Source: Setophaga petechia
Lineage: Eukaryota > Chordata > Aves > Passeriformes > Parulidae
DNA: 64,000 nucleotides
NCBI GenBank assembly: GCA_024362935.1
Contig: JANCRA010000003.1
Coordinates: 8,484,001 to 8,548,000 of the forward strand
Reading direction: 5' to 3'
The position numbers and the translations under genes are program-made. Each line of letters starts with the position of its first letter. The stretch's first letter is position 1. The notes under the pieces were generated by a model, which made no database searches, was not told where the DNA came from, and saw nothing but the letters and a program-made list of their open reading frames with translations. This document shows, piece by piece, positions 51,801 through 64,000 of the stretch.

Positions 51801-53097
51801 GGCCTTAAATGAAAAAGGAAGCATAAATTAATTAGACACTAAAGTGTCAAGGTTTTAATGACCCCTCTACTGGGAAGCAGTGAATAACAGAAACCTTTAA
51901 ACAGCTGATTAGAATAACACTCATGTGCCAGCAATGTTGTTTTAATTTAGTAGCTGAAGAGATACTCTGTTGGAAATACAAGAATTCAGAGCAACAGTCC
52001 TTTTACTTTGCTAGCCAGAAAATAATAAGTTGCACTTAGACATTTTATAATCAATTGTGTATGAATTAATATTCCCAGAAAATTCCACCTATCCAGTCAG
52101 GTTACAGCACGAGCTACCTCTGAGCCAAGGGAAAGCAGCACTGGATTAGCCAGCATGGAGCATTCCAGCTGCAAACAGTGAAATCCAGACTCTTCATCTG
52201 GTCTGTAAGAAGGGCTGGCAGCCCCTCTCCACACCTGCACATCCAAGAATGTCTGGATGGAGCAGTTAACTCATCACAAGTGTTTGTATGGCAGCTTCTC
52301 CTTAAAGCCTGATCCACAGGGTGCATCTCCACCTTCCATCCTGTCCCACCTCTTTGCTGAGGAGGGAATAAAGAGCAGATATTCTTTTCCTTTCAGCCTC
52401 CAGTTTACTGGTATAGCTCTCCCATTTCTTAGATGAACAAGATGAAATCTTTGTGTCAAACATGCACTCTCGAGGACAGCTGGTTACACTGGGAATAGCA
52501 CTGTTTTCAGTCTGAGGCACTTGCTGTATTTGTTTATGGAAAACAGCATCCTCAACTAATGATGCAGTTACCCTGGAAATATTCCAATTCAGTTTAAATT
52601 AAAAACATCACTTCTACTAAGAGAGCTGGCATCCCTAGAGAAAGGAAGAACAATTTTCCCCTTCCATTGCAGCTCAGTTGGGGTATAGGACACAGAGTTC
52701 TCCTTGGTGATACAGGGAAATGAACCCGCATCTCCCAACTACCATGTTTCTCTTAGAAGGATGAAAATAAGTTGTTATTTGGAGGTATGGCTGCAATCCT
52801 TTCTGGTCTTTTTCCATTTCTAAAAAACATTTACTTGCTTTTGTAATCAGCAACAAAAACCAAAATCATTTGTTCCCCTGAGGTAAATGCAATTTCCTAG
52901 GCTAGAGACTCATTTTCATTTTCTTGAGACTATCTCAGCACTACACTTTGCAGCTGTAGATCTGCCAATCCACCTCAGAACTGTGCTACCGCTAACCACC
53001 AGCCTACATACCCCAAAAGGTGGGATTCATCCTCAACCTCGAGGACACAGGAACAGCATTAAAAGTAAAAATCAAGGGCAATTTCTAAAAAGCTGGT
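48870..53097. other. Unique AT-rich noncoding sequence
   Basis: No gene is recognised. A 13-bp exact tandem duplication sits at 50589-50614. Open frames are short and motif-free. Confidence 0.65.
50589..50614. repeat. 13-bp exact tandem duplication
   Basis: CTGGTAGAATAAG occurs twice head to tail (50589-50601, 50602-50614) with no mismatch, which suggests recent slippage. Confidence 0.95.
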
Positions 53098-53814
53098 TGT
53101 TAGGGAACTTCTCTGAGAGAAGTCTGGACACCTAATGTTAGGAGAAAAAAAAAGGTTACCCATTTTTTTTAAAGGTTGCAGAGTTACAAGTTGGGCTGGT
53201 TGCTGGCAGAGGAGAGTTCTTTGTTAACTTCATGTTAACCTGTTCAGAGTCGGTCGTTGACTCCCTATTGTTGAGAATTCCCCTTTTTGTCAGTACCACC
53301 CTGCCTGCTGCCAGGTGGATGACCCTTCTCGGACACTGAAAGGAGGGGACATCGGAGGGCATGCAAATGCCCTCGGAGCCAGCATGCCACGGGAAAGCCA
53401 CCCCACCAAACTTACCAAAAAGACCCCAAAAACAACGAGCCAACACAGAATTAAGAGATCAAAGCGATGTCTGGATGTGAGGAACAAAGTCCAGAGTCTG
53501 CAGAGATGCTGAGACCCTTTTTTGCCCCTCGCCCTAGCCACAGAGGACCTCGGCTAGAGGCAGGACCCTGAAGGTCAAACCGAAAATAGGGAACAAGGCA
53601 TTTCCCAATGCTCTCATGAGGATGGAATTCCCAGTTCTGCCCACAGACCACTGGACACAGCTGCACTCTTCCTCCTTCTCTGAGTCACTCCTGGGAAATC
53701 GGCAGCATGAGTGCAGACCCATCGGGTCTCCTGCCAGAGTTGATCACTTCTAATAAAGGCATTAAAAAGGGGAAAGGTCTCCTGCCTGTGTTTATTCCAC
53801 CCAAGGTAAGGCCA
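53098..53814 (+). mobile_element. Probable solo LTR, CpG-rich (~717 bp)
   Basis: This region differs sharply from its surroundings: it holds about thirteen CpGs in some 700 bp, where the AT-rich flanks have few. It starts TGTTAGGGAACTTC. Near its right end it has an AATAAA (53752-53757) followed by a U5-like CTCCTGCCTGTGTTTATTCC, an arrangement common to avian LTRs. If it ends at GGTAAGGCCA (53814), the outside words GCTGGT (53092-53097) and GCTGCT (53815-53820) form a 6-bp duplication with one mismatch. Another end, at TTTATTCCA (53799), has no duplication. The frames at 53,156-53,722 are LTR shadows. I am fairly sure it is an LTR, but less sure of the edges and class. Confidence 0.65.
53752..53757 (+). 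terminator. LTR polyadenylation signal AATAAA
   Basis: AATAAA lies about 57 bp before the proposed right end of the plus-strand LTR. A small GC hairpin (AGACCC/GGGTCT, 53715-53729) sits just upstream. Together they look like an R-region 3'-processing signal. Confidence 0.55.
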
Positions 53815-56800
53815 GCTGCTTGCTTTCAGTCTTGGGTAAACTCTGCCTCATGGCTGAGGACTGTCAGCTCTGGCCTGCCAACAGAGCTTAGCTGAAGCTG
53901 CTACAATGTGATGGTGATGTGCCTTCGTGCTGCTGGCTGCCCAGCCCCTTCTGAGTGCTCTGCCTTCGCCCTGCCGGCTCCCAGGAGAGCATCCTCCTCA
54001 CTTCAGCCAGCTCTGCTGCTGCAGCTCTGAGCCATGCACAGCAAACAGAACACTAATGCAGTCCCTCAGCGCAGAGCTCTGAATAGATGTCTCTTTGCAA
54101 GGCTCCTGTGGTGTGTAAATGTCTTCTACCCCTCCTGCTCCCTGCTGAAGGACTAAATGTTTGCTTTTCAGTAGCTCCTGATCTTTTGCTTAACTTAAAG
54201 TTGACCATTCAGCCCAGGCATAAAGAGGCACTAATTAGATAGCCTAGAATGTCAACATTATTAGAATTACAAGGTTTTCCTCACTTGAAATTCTTTCTTT
54301 GCTCTTTGAACAGGAAGGCCTCCCAAACCTTACCAAAAAAACCTCAAAACTGGAATTCAGGCTTATGTTATGATCCTTTTCATCTATATCCCTTTTCCCC
54401 TCTGTACTTTTTGAAGGAAGAGGTTTGGAGCGGGGAAGGGAAAAGTCTGTTTTTCTGTAGGCTGTAGCCATTGGCTTTACCCATGGAAGGCCTTTCCCAC
54501 AAAATTAAAGCTTGAAATTTATGCAAATATGTCTCTACATAAAACATCCCCAGACAGTATTTTTAAAATTTTATTAGTAGCAATGAGGGTTTGAAAGTTA
54601 CCCCTACAGAGTGATGTTAGCATCCTTAATGATTGCATACCAAAGAACTGGAGGCCAATGTCACAAATCGACATTACCTTTGCCCAGCACAACTAAGGCC
54701 CAGTTAAGTCAAAGCAACATCTTTAAAGATAACATTAAATATAAGCCTTTAATAAGTGACACAAAGCCCAACACAGAAGGAATCTCTCTTCAGCCCAGTG
54801 TTTTGGTTTCTGCAAGGTCATTTTCCCAGTGCCAGGATAGGTTCTAGTGGGAAAATTCCTTCTTAAACCTCTCAAGTTCTACAGCAAAGAGAAACTACAA
54901 ATGCCATTCTGTGTCAATCTGTGCAAAACAGAAATAGTTCCACTCGTGTACAGACTCAGCTTTTTTGCTCAGGACTGACACAGCTTCTCTTTTATCTCTT
55001 AGTCAACAATATGTGGCCCACAAGATAGAACTGCAAATATCTTCGTTTCAACATAGAATTTGATATCTGAGCAGCTAGATCTACATTTATTCTGTGTAAA
55101 GTATCACTTGTACCTTCTGATTTTAGGTGTTATGTCAAAGCTAATGTACCCATGCAGCCATTTAATTTGTAAAAGTAAAGCCTGACAAATTCTAGATGCA
55201 AACAGGGCACATGTTGGGCTATGTTTGGCAAAATCTTACAAGGAACAAGCAAAACCAGTCCCCATCTAAATAACCTATCACTAGTTCTTCCCATGTTATC
55301 ATTTAATCTGTGAAATCCAAACACACCATTTCAGTTTAGATTACCCTGATGTTTAAATTAATATCTTAGCAAACAAGACCTTGCTCTCAAATTCTTTCTG
55401 TACTAGTAAATAAGAAAATCCCATAAAGTGTAAGGACAGATGATACAGAAAATTGTATTTTTCTTCCATCTCCATAGTTGCTTCCTCTGTTCCTGCTAGC
55501 CAGGAAGACATCGAGAATAAAAACAACCAGTTTTGTCATTCATGTACATGGAACTCTTTCCTCAATTTTTGATTGCTGCTACTACTTCTGATGAATTCCA
55601 GTTCAGAAGTCAAATTCACTCAACTTCAGTCTCTTATCTCCTTTTATGGCTGCATAGACATCAGCCGTGTCAGATTCCCTGTCAGCACCTGTACAAGCAG
55701 GGTGTAGGAATTATTCACATTTGAAGCTAAGTGTCAGTAATCTATTTTTCAGTATAGATCCAGTCTTCCTCATCAGTTTTAATCATATTCCCATACACAC
55801 TGAAAATTTCCTCTGAATAAATTGTGGGAGAAAGATAAGTTGTGTATTTGACAGTGATCTTAATCATGGTGGGCTCCTTTCTTTTCTTCCAAATCCCCAA
55901 ATTAAAGGAGTTTTACTCTACTGATGGTACTTCATTGTCAGTCAAGAAGCTACATGTTGGCCTTTCATTGTGCACCTTTGTTCTGCCTTGTGTTTCAGAG
56001 AAAAAAGAGAAGATAATGCAATTCTAGGGATTCTCAAACTCTTACAGCAGTTTGCTGACAGATCTGACATTGATAATCATGTTTATTGCTGAATAACAAA
56101 TTACATGTAGTCTATAAACATGAGCCAGAGATTTTGTGTCATCTGTAAAACAGAATTAGTAAAGATCCCATGGACAGAAAGTTGACAGGTAAGGCTTTTT
56201 GTCCTACCTTAATAGTAATGAATAATCAAAATATCCCACATTTTAGAATGAAAAACTCTTTGAGTTCCAAGTAGGAAACTTCAGTCAAAACCTATGGCTT
56301 GGACTATGACTAATAAAATTCAATAAAATTAATTAGTGTACAATAAAGGATAAGTGGCTGAGTATACATCTCCAAACAGTGATTAGGATATTCATTTTAT
56401 TCAGTCAATGTGTTTGAGAGTCACTGGATGACGCCAGCTGACTGACGGAGGTGCTGTGGGGAGGGAAGCCTGAGCATGTTTTAGTAACAATACAGAAAAG
56501 GTTTGTCTGATGCAGCTTGTTCTGATAATACATTTGCTCTTCTACAGAACATATTGTTTTCAGGTACCATACTGCCCAGCTTCAAGGCTGAAAAATGGCA
56601 AACTGCTCAAAACAGTGCATTTTCTTCAAACTGATATGATAGGGATGTTTCTTTCCAATTTGGCCTCTTTAAAAAAGAAATTAAGAAAGCAAACTCTGAA
56701 AATCAGCCATTTCAGATGATGTTTCAGCATTTTAAGCCCCTGATATACCTGTTTTCTAATTTAAAGAAAATAATGTGTTTGGGTACATCATAGCAGTCAT

Positions 56801-58581
56801 TTTTGCAATGTAGTGGTGTATGGACTGCAGCAGAGTATATACTTGTGTTTGGGTTTCACTCTTCTCATACTGAACAACCTCTCTCAGCACCTTCCTGTTT
56901 CTCTGCTCTCAGTATGTCACAACTCTTCCAGCTCATGTTCCATGGGCTCCTACAACTCCTGTGTGGATTCTGGGCATTCAATTACCTGGCAAGGCTTTGT
57001 CTTTGTGAGATAATTACATGCTTGGAAATGGATAACCAAAGACTGGCTTTCCCAGGCTCACACATTAAACAGTGGAAAGGACATACAAATTCTAAAGGCC
57101 ACCTTACCTACCAAGCCACCTCTGGTTTACAGAATTTAATCCTTTATTTCCATCTCAGCTGCATTTCCCTCTCCCATTCTGCCTTCTAAGCCTTGGAAGG
57201 GCTTCTCATTTAACCACATGGCAAGCACCTCTTCCCTATTTCAAATCTGTTTGGGGCTTATGTTATTGCCAAAAGCATCTTCACAACTGTGAGCTTTTAT
57301 TTAGGCCAATAATAAGGCTTCATTTTTCCTAGGGCCACAAAAGACTTTCTACAAGAACACTGAAAATAAGGTAGCCACAAAGAGAGATGCTCTCTTGAGA
57401 CCTGTCTTTGGTGGCAACAACACAATGTGAGCTTTTGATCCTCTGCAAGACTTTTATTCACAGATCAGCTTGGCTTCATGTCAGCAATAATAGAAGTGAT
57501 GTTATTTTCCATTTTCCAATAACACCTTTATGGCATTATGTTATTTTTTCATTTTCAGTTAATACTTGCAATAAGACATAAATCAAGACACAGCTGGGAG
57601 AAGACTTGATTGAAAGACAATTTCCCTTGCAGTGAGTGAGTGACCTTTCTTAAAAGAAGTTCAGAAGCTGTGCTGGAAACCATTCACTCATTTTATCAAA
57701 TAACAAATAGGTACATTCAACTTTGACTTGTTGCCAGCACCTTGGTTCCTCACATTCAGTTTCAGTATAATCCACAAACTAACCATAATAATTGATTAGA
57801 ACTATTCTCTAAAGTGGTCCAAAATCAAACCCTCTATTTTGATGTCAGGATCTGGATATTAAAAATATTCTGTATCGTCTCAGCTTCCTCTGGTTTATTG
57901 ATGACTAGCAGTAAAAGAGATTGAAACAACCAGGAGTTTCCACAACACATGAAACTGCTCTCTCACATGTCTGTATAGTGGATGCAGGAAAACCCTAGAA
58001 TTTCCCCTTCTCTATAAAATTCTTGAAACCTGTAGGGATATACCCCTTGCAGGACTTTGATCTTTTAGGAAGGAAGGAAGAACAGAAAATGCCAATGTAT
58101 CTGAGCTAAACAAAGGCAGCCTTAGAAGCACAATAGGCAGAATTCCATTGTTCCTTTCCCGTTCCTTTACCCTTTCTGTTCATTTTATCATGTACAAATA
58201 CATTTAGGTCCTCTCTTTCTTTAATTAAAGTCACTGGTTCTATACCTCAAGCATAAATGCCATTAATTATGTTTCATTCTGCTTTGTCTAATGCACTCAT
58301 CTTAGTTAGAGTATTTAATTGTATTTTTGCTTATGCCCATTGGTTGAATGATTTTTCTTTCTTTTTTTTTTTTTTTTGAATGGAAGATTTAAGTAGCTTA
58401 TGACTTTTCTGTCAATGTTATCCAAGACTCATAAAAATCTGCTTGTTTTATTACAAATAAAAGTTCATTTTCCACTTTAAAAATAAATTTTTAAATAGAG
58501 AAAACTCAGACCAATACCCACTGCATTTTTAAAAGTAAAATTTTCAGCTTAGTTGTGCAAAATTACTTTAGGCATAGTGAT
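53815..58581. other. Unique sequence, GC-richer at its left end
   Basis: No gene is recognised. About 53,890-54,130 is GC-richer, with several CpGs and CTG/CAG-rich words, and lies directly next to the LTR. The rest is AT-rich, with a 16-T run at 58362-58377. A 128-codon frame (56803-57189) has no recognisable domain. Confidence 0.6.
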
Positions 58582-58705
58582 ACTGGAGATTTTCAAGATG
58601 TAATTGGACAGAGTGACAGATGATCTCACCTAGGCTCCCCATCTGTGAGAGGATGGACCAGAAAAACTCTTGAGGTCCCTTTCTACATTGGCTGCTTGAT
58701 TCTTT
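58582..58705 (+). mobile_element. Old CR1 LINE 3'-terminal fragment
   Basis: ACTGGAGATTTTCAAGATGT, TTGGACAGAGTGACAGATGA, GGATGGACCAGAAAAACTCT and TGAGGTCCCTTTCTACATTG follow the order of the last about 125 bp of an older CR1 3' UTR, ending in a decayed GATTCTT tail. Only the 3' end is present. Confidence 0.8.
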
Positions 58706-61700
58706 ACTGCTTCCTCCTTCGCCTTCAAAAGCAAAGCTTCTCCGGTAAACATTCCTTCCATTTCAATCCTCAAACCTGTATTTTTGAAGTCAAAATGAGA
58801 AATGGAGAAGAACTCAAAATATAATGTTCACTGGTGCCAAAAGCTTGTAACAAAGGCAGATTTCTAGCTGGAAACATTTTTATTTGGAATACGTGATGCT
58901 GTGTTTTTGAGATGGCCAAAGTCCTTGAATGACCAATGCAATGACTGTAAATACACGCTGAACACCAAATTTTGTCCCTAATCTTAATTAATCCCGAATA
59001 AATTGCTGTGCAAAAAATGGTATTTTTTATGGGCCATGTAAGGATTTGCAAGGTTGCTGTCATGGTACTGTGTAGCTCACAGCATACATTCCAGAGCTTC
59101 TTAACTCTTAAACGACATTGTAGATAAAGTAATGCATTTTCCATTCAAAAAGTTGAGATAGCCTTCCTGAAATTTGCATTAAAAATACTTCATAAACTTT
59201 ATGGCAATTTTTAAAATAAAGTGTTCATATGAGGTTTTTGTGGGATTTACTTATCACCAGTAATTACAAACTTGTAAATCCTTGTGCAAGCCTATTCCTA
59301 GGCATGGACTGTATTTATAGTGGTGACACAATATTCCAGCTTAGGTATCTAAAGTTAGAATTCCAAATCCATACACTAAGGAATAAAAGAAGAACATACT
59401 GATTTTAGATTGTACTTGTTCTAAGCAATAAGGAGAACAGATAAGTGTAAAAATACAGGTGGGGAGGTGGGGGAAAGAGGAATAGAAATCACAAAAAATG
59501 AAAGAGGTGTTATTTCTGGAAAATCAGCAGCATGGAATTGATAGATGCTGGTTAGGTAAAAGAAGCAGCTACTGAGGAATACTTTCTGCATTGAACTCAG
59601 GAAAAAAAATAGTTGAACCATTATATTGCGTTGAAGTTAAGTGAAACCAGAGAGGTAAAAACAAATGGAAACAGCCCCAAAACACAATGGGATTGTGATT
59701 CTCGAGTGGATGGAGAGATCACTGGAGATTATTCAAGGGGCAGACATAATGGAAACAGGTGCAACAGCATGGTTTGGTGAAATAAAAGAGCAGTAATAGC
59801 AAGGCTGTTATCTTAGCTGAGTTTAAACAGCTGAAAATTGGAGAAGAAACACAAATGTGACAGAATCGAGCTCCTGCAGCTTTTTGATAAACAACTATGA
59901 GAAATATAACTGTCCTGGCAGATACAGCCAGGTTAGTGAACAGTATGAAGAAACATTTCTAGGCAATGAAACACAATTATCTAAACCATTTCAATGATAT
60001 TATAGCCTGACGCAGCTTTGATTCAAGATATTTAGCCCTCGCCTAAATCCTGGACACGGTCTGAAAATCAATATGGACAAATAAAAATTTCAAGCTATAA
60101 TGTATAAAATAACTTTTCTATTTTGAAGACCAAGAGAGATCGAGAGTATGGAGAAAGTTATTTTGTGACAGTCAGCCTCAGTGCTAGAGATGTTAATTTA
60201 TTGGTACAAAGATACAGTTCTGCTTTCAAGAGTAGACCTGGAGACCTGATCCCAAGACTAGTTTTGTTCATCACTTCCATGGAACTTGGACCCAAAAGCT
60301 GTTGAGCTGCAGTGGTTCTGAAGAAATTTCAAAAGAACAATCTGCTTTGGCTATGTAAGAGGGTTGTAAGCTATTTTATGCTAGGAATATTGTACAATGT
60401 ACTTTTACTATGAGCTGGAAAAATAGCTCTGCAATTAGTTCAGTGAATTGGGTATTCCAAAATAGAGGTATTAGTGATTAAACTATGTCCAACATGGAAG
60501 AGAAAGAGTTTGGCCTCAAAAGTGCTCCCTAAGGAACAGAACACTGAGGAACAGAGCACTTTGCCTCATAAAAAGGTGTAATGAGCACAGAGGTACACTG
60601 CACTGTACTGTTAAATGTTCTTTCTGGGAACGTACTGGGTAAACCATCTTAGGCAGGCAGTGGAACAAGCATAAATGTCAAAAGGCGTGATGCACAGCCA
60701 TACTAATTCATGGAAGTAGATAAAGTTACTCACAGATAAAGTAACACCTCTTCTTTCTTTGAGCCAAGGTTCACATTAAAACCATGCTGAGCACAGTGAT
60801 GACATGGAAGCAATTAATGAGAATCCATGCCATTTTATAAACTGTAATACACGTCTTCTTTTACCCAGAGATAATTTCATCCATCACTGACTGTAGACAC
60901 CTCGAGAAAGTCTGGAAGAACTGCTGCTAAGCACAGTACTGCATAAGAAGTTCTAGCTAAAGAGCAGACAAAAGTAAGCTTCTTCTTGGCCTGCAATTAA
61001 AGAGAAGGCCTTATGAACAGAAAATGAAATTCCTGCACCTGTAGTTTGTCAGTAGGTCTAGTCTGAACAATTTTTGGTCAGAGCAAAACAGGAACCTGTC
61101 TTCCTGACATAAGCCATTACATGAATTAAATCTACATTGCTCTGAGAAATAGTGCTTTAGCTTTTATAACTAGTGTATTTCTGTCTGTACTTTCACCTAC
61201 ATAAAAATGCATTAACCAGATATCCTGTATTCTTGTCAAATTCTGAATTTGCTTGCTCTGAATTTATTTATCCTGCAGTAGACAGGTAACTGTAAATACA
61301 TTATTACCACAATCCAATCACAGCAAATATTATGGAGCATTTGGGAAAATATTTCACCTCCTTGTTTGTAGCAATTGACTTGATAAAGTACCTTGTATTT
61401 TATTGTAAAATTATTAACCTGATTGCTTACTGGGATATAGGGTCTGAATATCTTCAACTGGAGAAAATTGCTACAGGAAGGAAGGTCCTTTGCCTTCCTC
61501 TGAAGCAGCCTAATTTGATGTGGTGCAGGATTTTATGTGAGATATATATTCCATTCATGTGGGAAATATAATTTTCCAAACATTTTCCTGTGAGGGTTGT
61601 GTCTTTGAATAGGGTGACCTGCTAGAGCTGACTGTGTCACTCAGAGTCTTACAGGTCAGAACTCAGACCTACCAGGCTCCAGGCATTCAGCAGCATTTTG

Positions 61701-64000
61701 CTTGTTTCTTCTCTCTGAACACACACCAAACCAGGAACATTGTTGACATCTGGAATATTAGGTGACAGATTACATCAGAAAACTGCTGGTCAAATCAGAT
61801 ATGCACCCAGAGGGATCTGGGATGGTCACTGTGGCCCAGGAACTTGCTGATAAGCAACCCCTGCTCCAAGGGTGAAAAGGAAAAGACCAAAGACATTGTT
61901 AAGCAAGGAGTGCTATTGTCCCCTGAGAAAAGCATTGGTGACTCAGGGCAGCAAACACTATCAGGAGACAGCAGTCGTCTAGTTCTGTGTATCAGTGGGT
62001 CTCAAAAAAATTACAGTGCTGGGGGCTTGGTTACTACCACACTAAGACATCAGGGATTTGGATGAATTTTAAATAGCAGTAACATTGAGCCCTTCTGAAA
62101 ATTATCATCTTCTCATATCATAAACTGTCTGAAATACTCAAATTTGCATTCAGATCAGCAAAATACCTTCATCAAAATTGCCTGAAAACATCAGCATTTC
62201 TATATTGTAAGTATGCTAGATTGGATGAGGATTTATCCATTTTCTTAATTCAATAGTTTCATGAATCCATCCTTCCTGCTTTCTTTCATACAAACTCCTG
62301 CTACCTGCTATATTTCCCCTCTTAACCTGTGGTCTACTGTGTTACTTATGGCAAGTTTCACATTTTTGAAAATAGTTCATTTGCGACAGCCATTTCTGTT
62401 CATTCAGGAGTTTGATAGAGTGTTAGTCCTCTTAATTACTGTTTACCATAAGATTTTTATATGTCATATAACATGCTTGTTCTGGGACCTCTGGGTGGCT
62501 GCTCTGAACTTTGTAAGCATGCTTCTATTCCTCAATTTTCTTCTTCTCTCTTTTTAAATCTCAAGAATCGCAAAATCTTATGCAGGAATAAAAGGCCCCA
62601 AAGGTGCAAATTCCATGTAAAATATAATTTTATCCAACCTTGTGACAATAACGACAGACAATCATTTTTGTTTTCCCAGTAGGAATGTGGGCAGAGGTTA
62701 TTAGCTCTCAAAATCCTGGAGCAATACACAGTACCAAAGTAAAAATCTGACCTCCTCCATAAACAAACTTTCTCCTCTAAGAAACACTTTGATTCACAAG
62801 TCTATTGAGCAAAATAAACATGAACACTCAAATACAATCCTTATGATTTGCAAGAGGGAAGGTAAGAGGAAAATATCACATACAGCAACAATAACCAGAA
62901 AATGCAATAATGAGAATCTCTGTTTTGTTGGTCCACTATCTACCCCTGCAACCCTTCATCCCTACCTGAGTACTTTTGCCAGACTGATTGTGAATTTCTA
63001 TTCTGTGTCATTTAATGCTACCTACCTCGTTATAATCCTCCTGACAGCACAGAAGAGATGATCTGACCGAAATAAAAGATATTTTAGCAGAAGAAAGCTT
63101 CTTTAAACAATATTTTTCTGAAGAGAAATTCATCAAGGACAAGAGCAGCAACAGAGTAATTCTTCAACAGTTAAGACATGAAATACAGACTATTGTGTAA
63201 AATACAACTTTGCCAAATTCCAAATGGAAGTTTGAAACACAGCACTATGGGCAGATTTGCAATAAGGCATCGGGGCTATCCAGCAGTGTTCTTATGTAAC
63301 AATCCTAAATGGGATATCTGTCAGTTAAATGGGATTCTGCCAGTTTAATGACAAACTCAGTCTAAATATCTGAAGATCCTTGAATTTTTGGGATGATTAA
63401 AAATTGAACATTAATCCATACATAACCATTTGGATGATGACATTTTGAGCCTTCTCATTGCCAGAAACTTATTAAAAGTTTATTAAATTTATCTTTAGTA
63501 TCTATGCACCTACAGAGGATCACCTAGAACTTGCATTTTTGAGTTTAATCATTACTGCAGCAGATGGTATTATTTTTCCTCAGTAGAATCAAATAGGTCC
63601 AAGAGCAATTTGGGTTAGTCTAGATCAGCACTTTCCAACACATTAATTCTATTTGGAGCTGGTTCATGTTTTTTGAGGGGTTATGCTGTTTACATCATGT
63701 GCTGAAATGTCTTTAAACTGCAAATTGTGATGTGAACAAAGTGTCATTTGCAGCTAATGAAAACTTGTTTTATGATTCAGGCATGACACAAATTAATTAA
63801 TTAGTTTAAAATAAATTTTGGGTCTTTATTTTGGAGTTTCCTACTTTTGCTTCTATGCAGTTGCAACATTAGCAGGTGTTTTTTCTAAAGAACAGATTCC
63901 TCTTCTTATAAATTAAATCCAGGAATCATATGACTCCATGATCTGAAATCTAAATAAATTGTTAGATATTTGAAAGCTAATACATTTTATAAGACTCATA
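58706..64000. other. Unique AT-rich noncoding sequence
   Basis: I recognise no gene, RNA or dispersed repeat. The longest frame (58770-59144, minus, 124 codons) has no motif and looks random. Confidence 0.65.

Noticed and set aside
53156..53722. Several 62-96-codon frames around 53.2-53.7 kb
   Set aside because: They lie inside the LTR on both strands. LTRs of this type do not encode proteins, and no retroviral motif is seen.
56803..57189. 128-codon plus-strand frame
   Set aside because: It has no domain, signal or conservation that I can see. Its length is expected by chance in 64 kb.
58770..59144. 124-codon minus-strand frame
   Set aside because: It has no recognisable motif or context and is most likely random.
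1..64000. tRNA, rRNA, known microRNA seeds, mitochondrial insertions and endogenous retroviral genes
   Set aside because: I scanned for these by eye on both strands and found no convincing match. Diverged copies could be missed without covariance or profile searches.

Overview
This window looks like vertebrate, almost certainly avian, nuclear DNA, and probably comes from a songbird. It is AT-rich and CpG-poor. I recognise no protein-coding exon, tRNA, rRNA, known microRNA, CRISPR array or operon. The longest open frames are of chance length, or are shadows of retrotransposons and of a simple repeat. The avian call rests on CR1 LINE pieces, which carry the CR1 3' end (copies of ATTCTATG or its complement) and ORF2 reverse-transcriptase C-terminal segments. 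The songbird call is weaker. It rests on three solo LTRs that resemble families I associate with passerine genomes, and no database comparison was possible.

Layout: unique AT-rich sequence is broken up by insertions. CR1 pieces lie at 2.36-2.86 kb (minus), 6.99-7.46 kb (plus), 18.62-19.59 kb (plus, the longest, with a decayed RT core), 30.89-30.95 kb (plus, a tail only), 33.82-34.06 kb (plus, very old), 37.47-38.83 kb (a minus copy split by a plus copy), 48.47-48.87 kb (minus) and 58.58-58.71 kb (plus, old tail). Solo LTRs lie at 11,904-12,270 (minus, perfect 6-bp target duplication), 45,556-46,665 (minus, 1.1 kb, perfect 5-bp target duplication) and about 53,098-53,814 (plus, still rich in CpG, so perhaps the youngest). 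A homopurine pentanucleotide microsatellite, with 22 perfect GAAGA units, lies at 10.3 kb.

The rest is unique sequence with small structures. These include short tandem duplications (4.06, 12.98 and 50.59 kb), two perfect hairpins (37.29 and 44.38 kb), and GC/CpG-richer patches (15.1, 37.2, 40.3 and 53.9 kb) that are the best places to look for regulatory elements. The window reads as an intergenic or deep-intronic region, and there are no genes here that work together. I found no new biological system. The most informative items are the CR1-in-CR1 nesting, the two LTRs with intact target duplications, and the contrast in CpG content between the LTRs.
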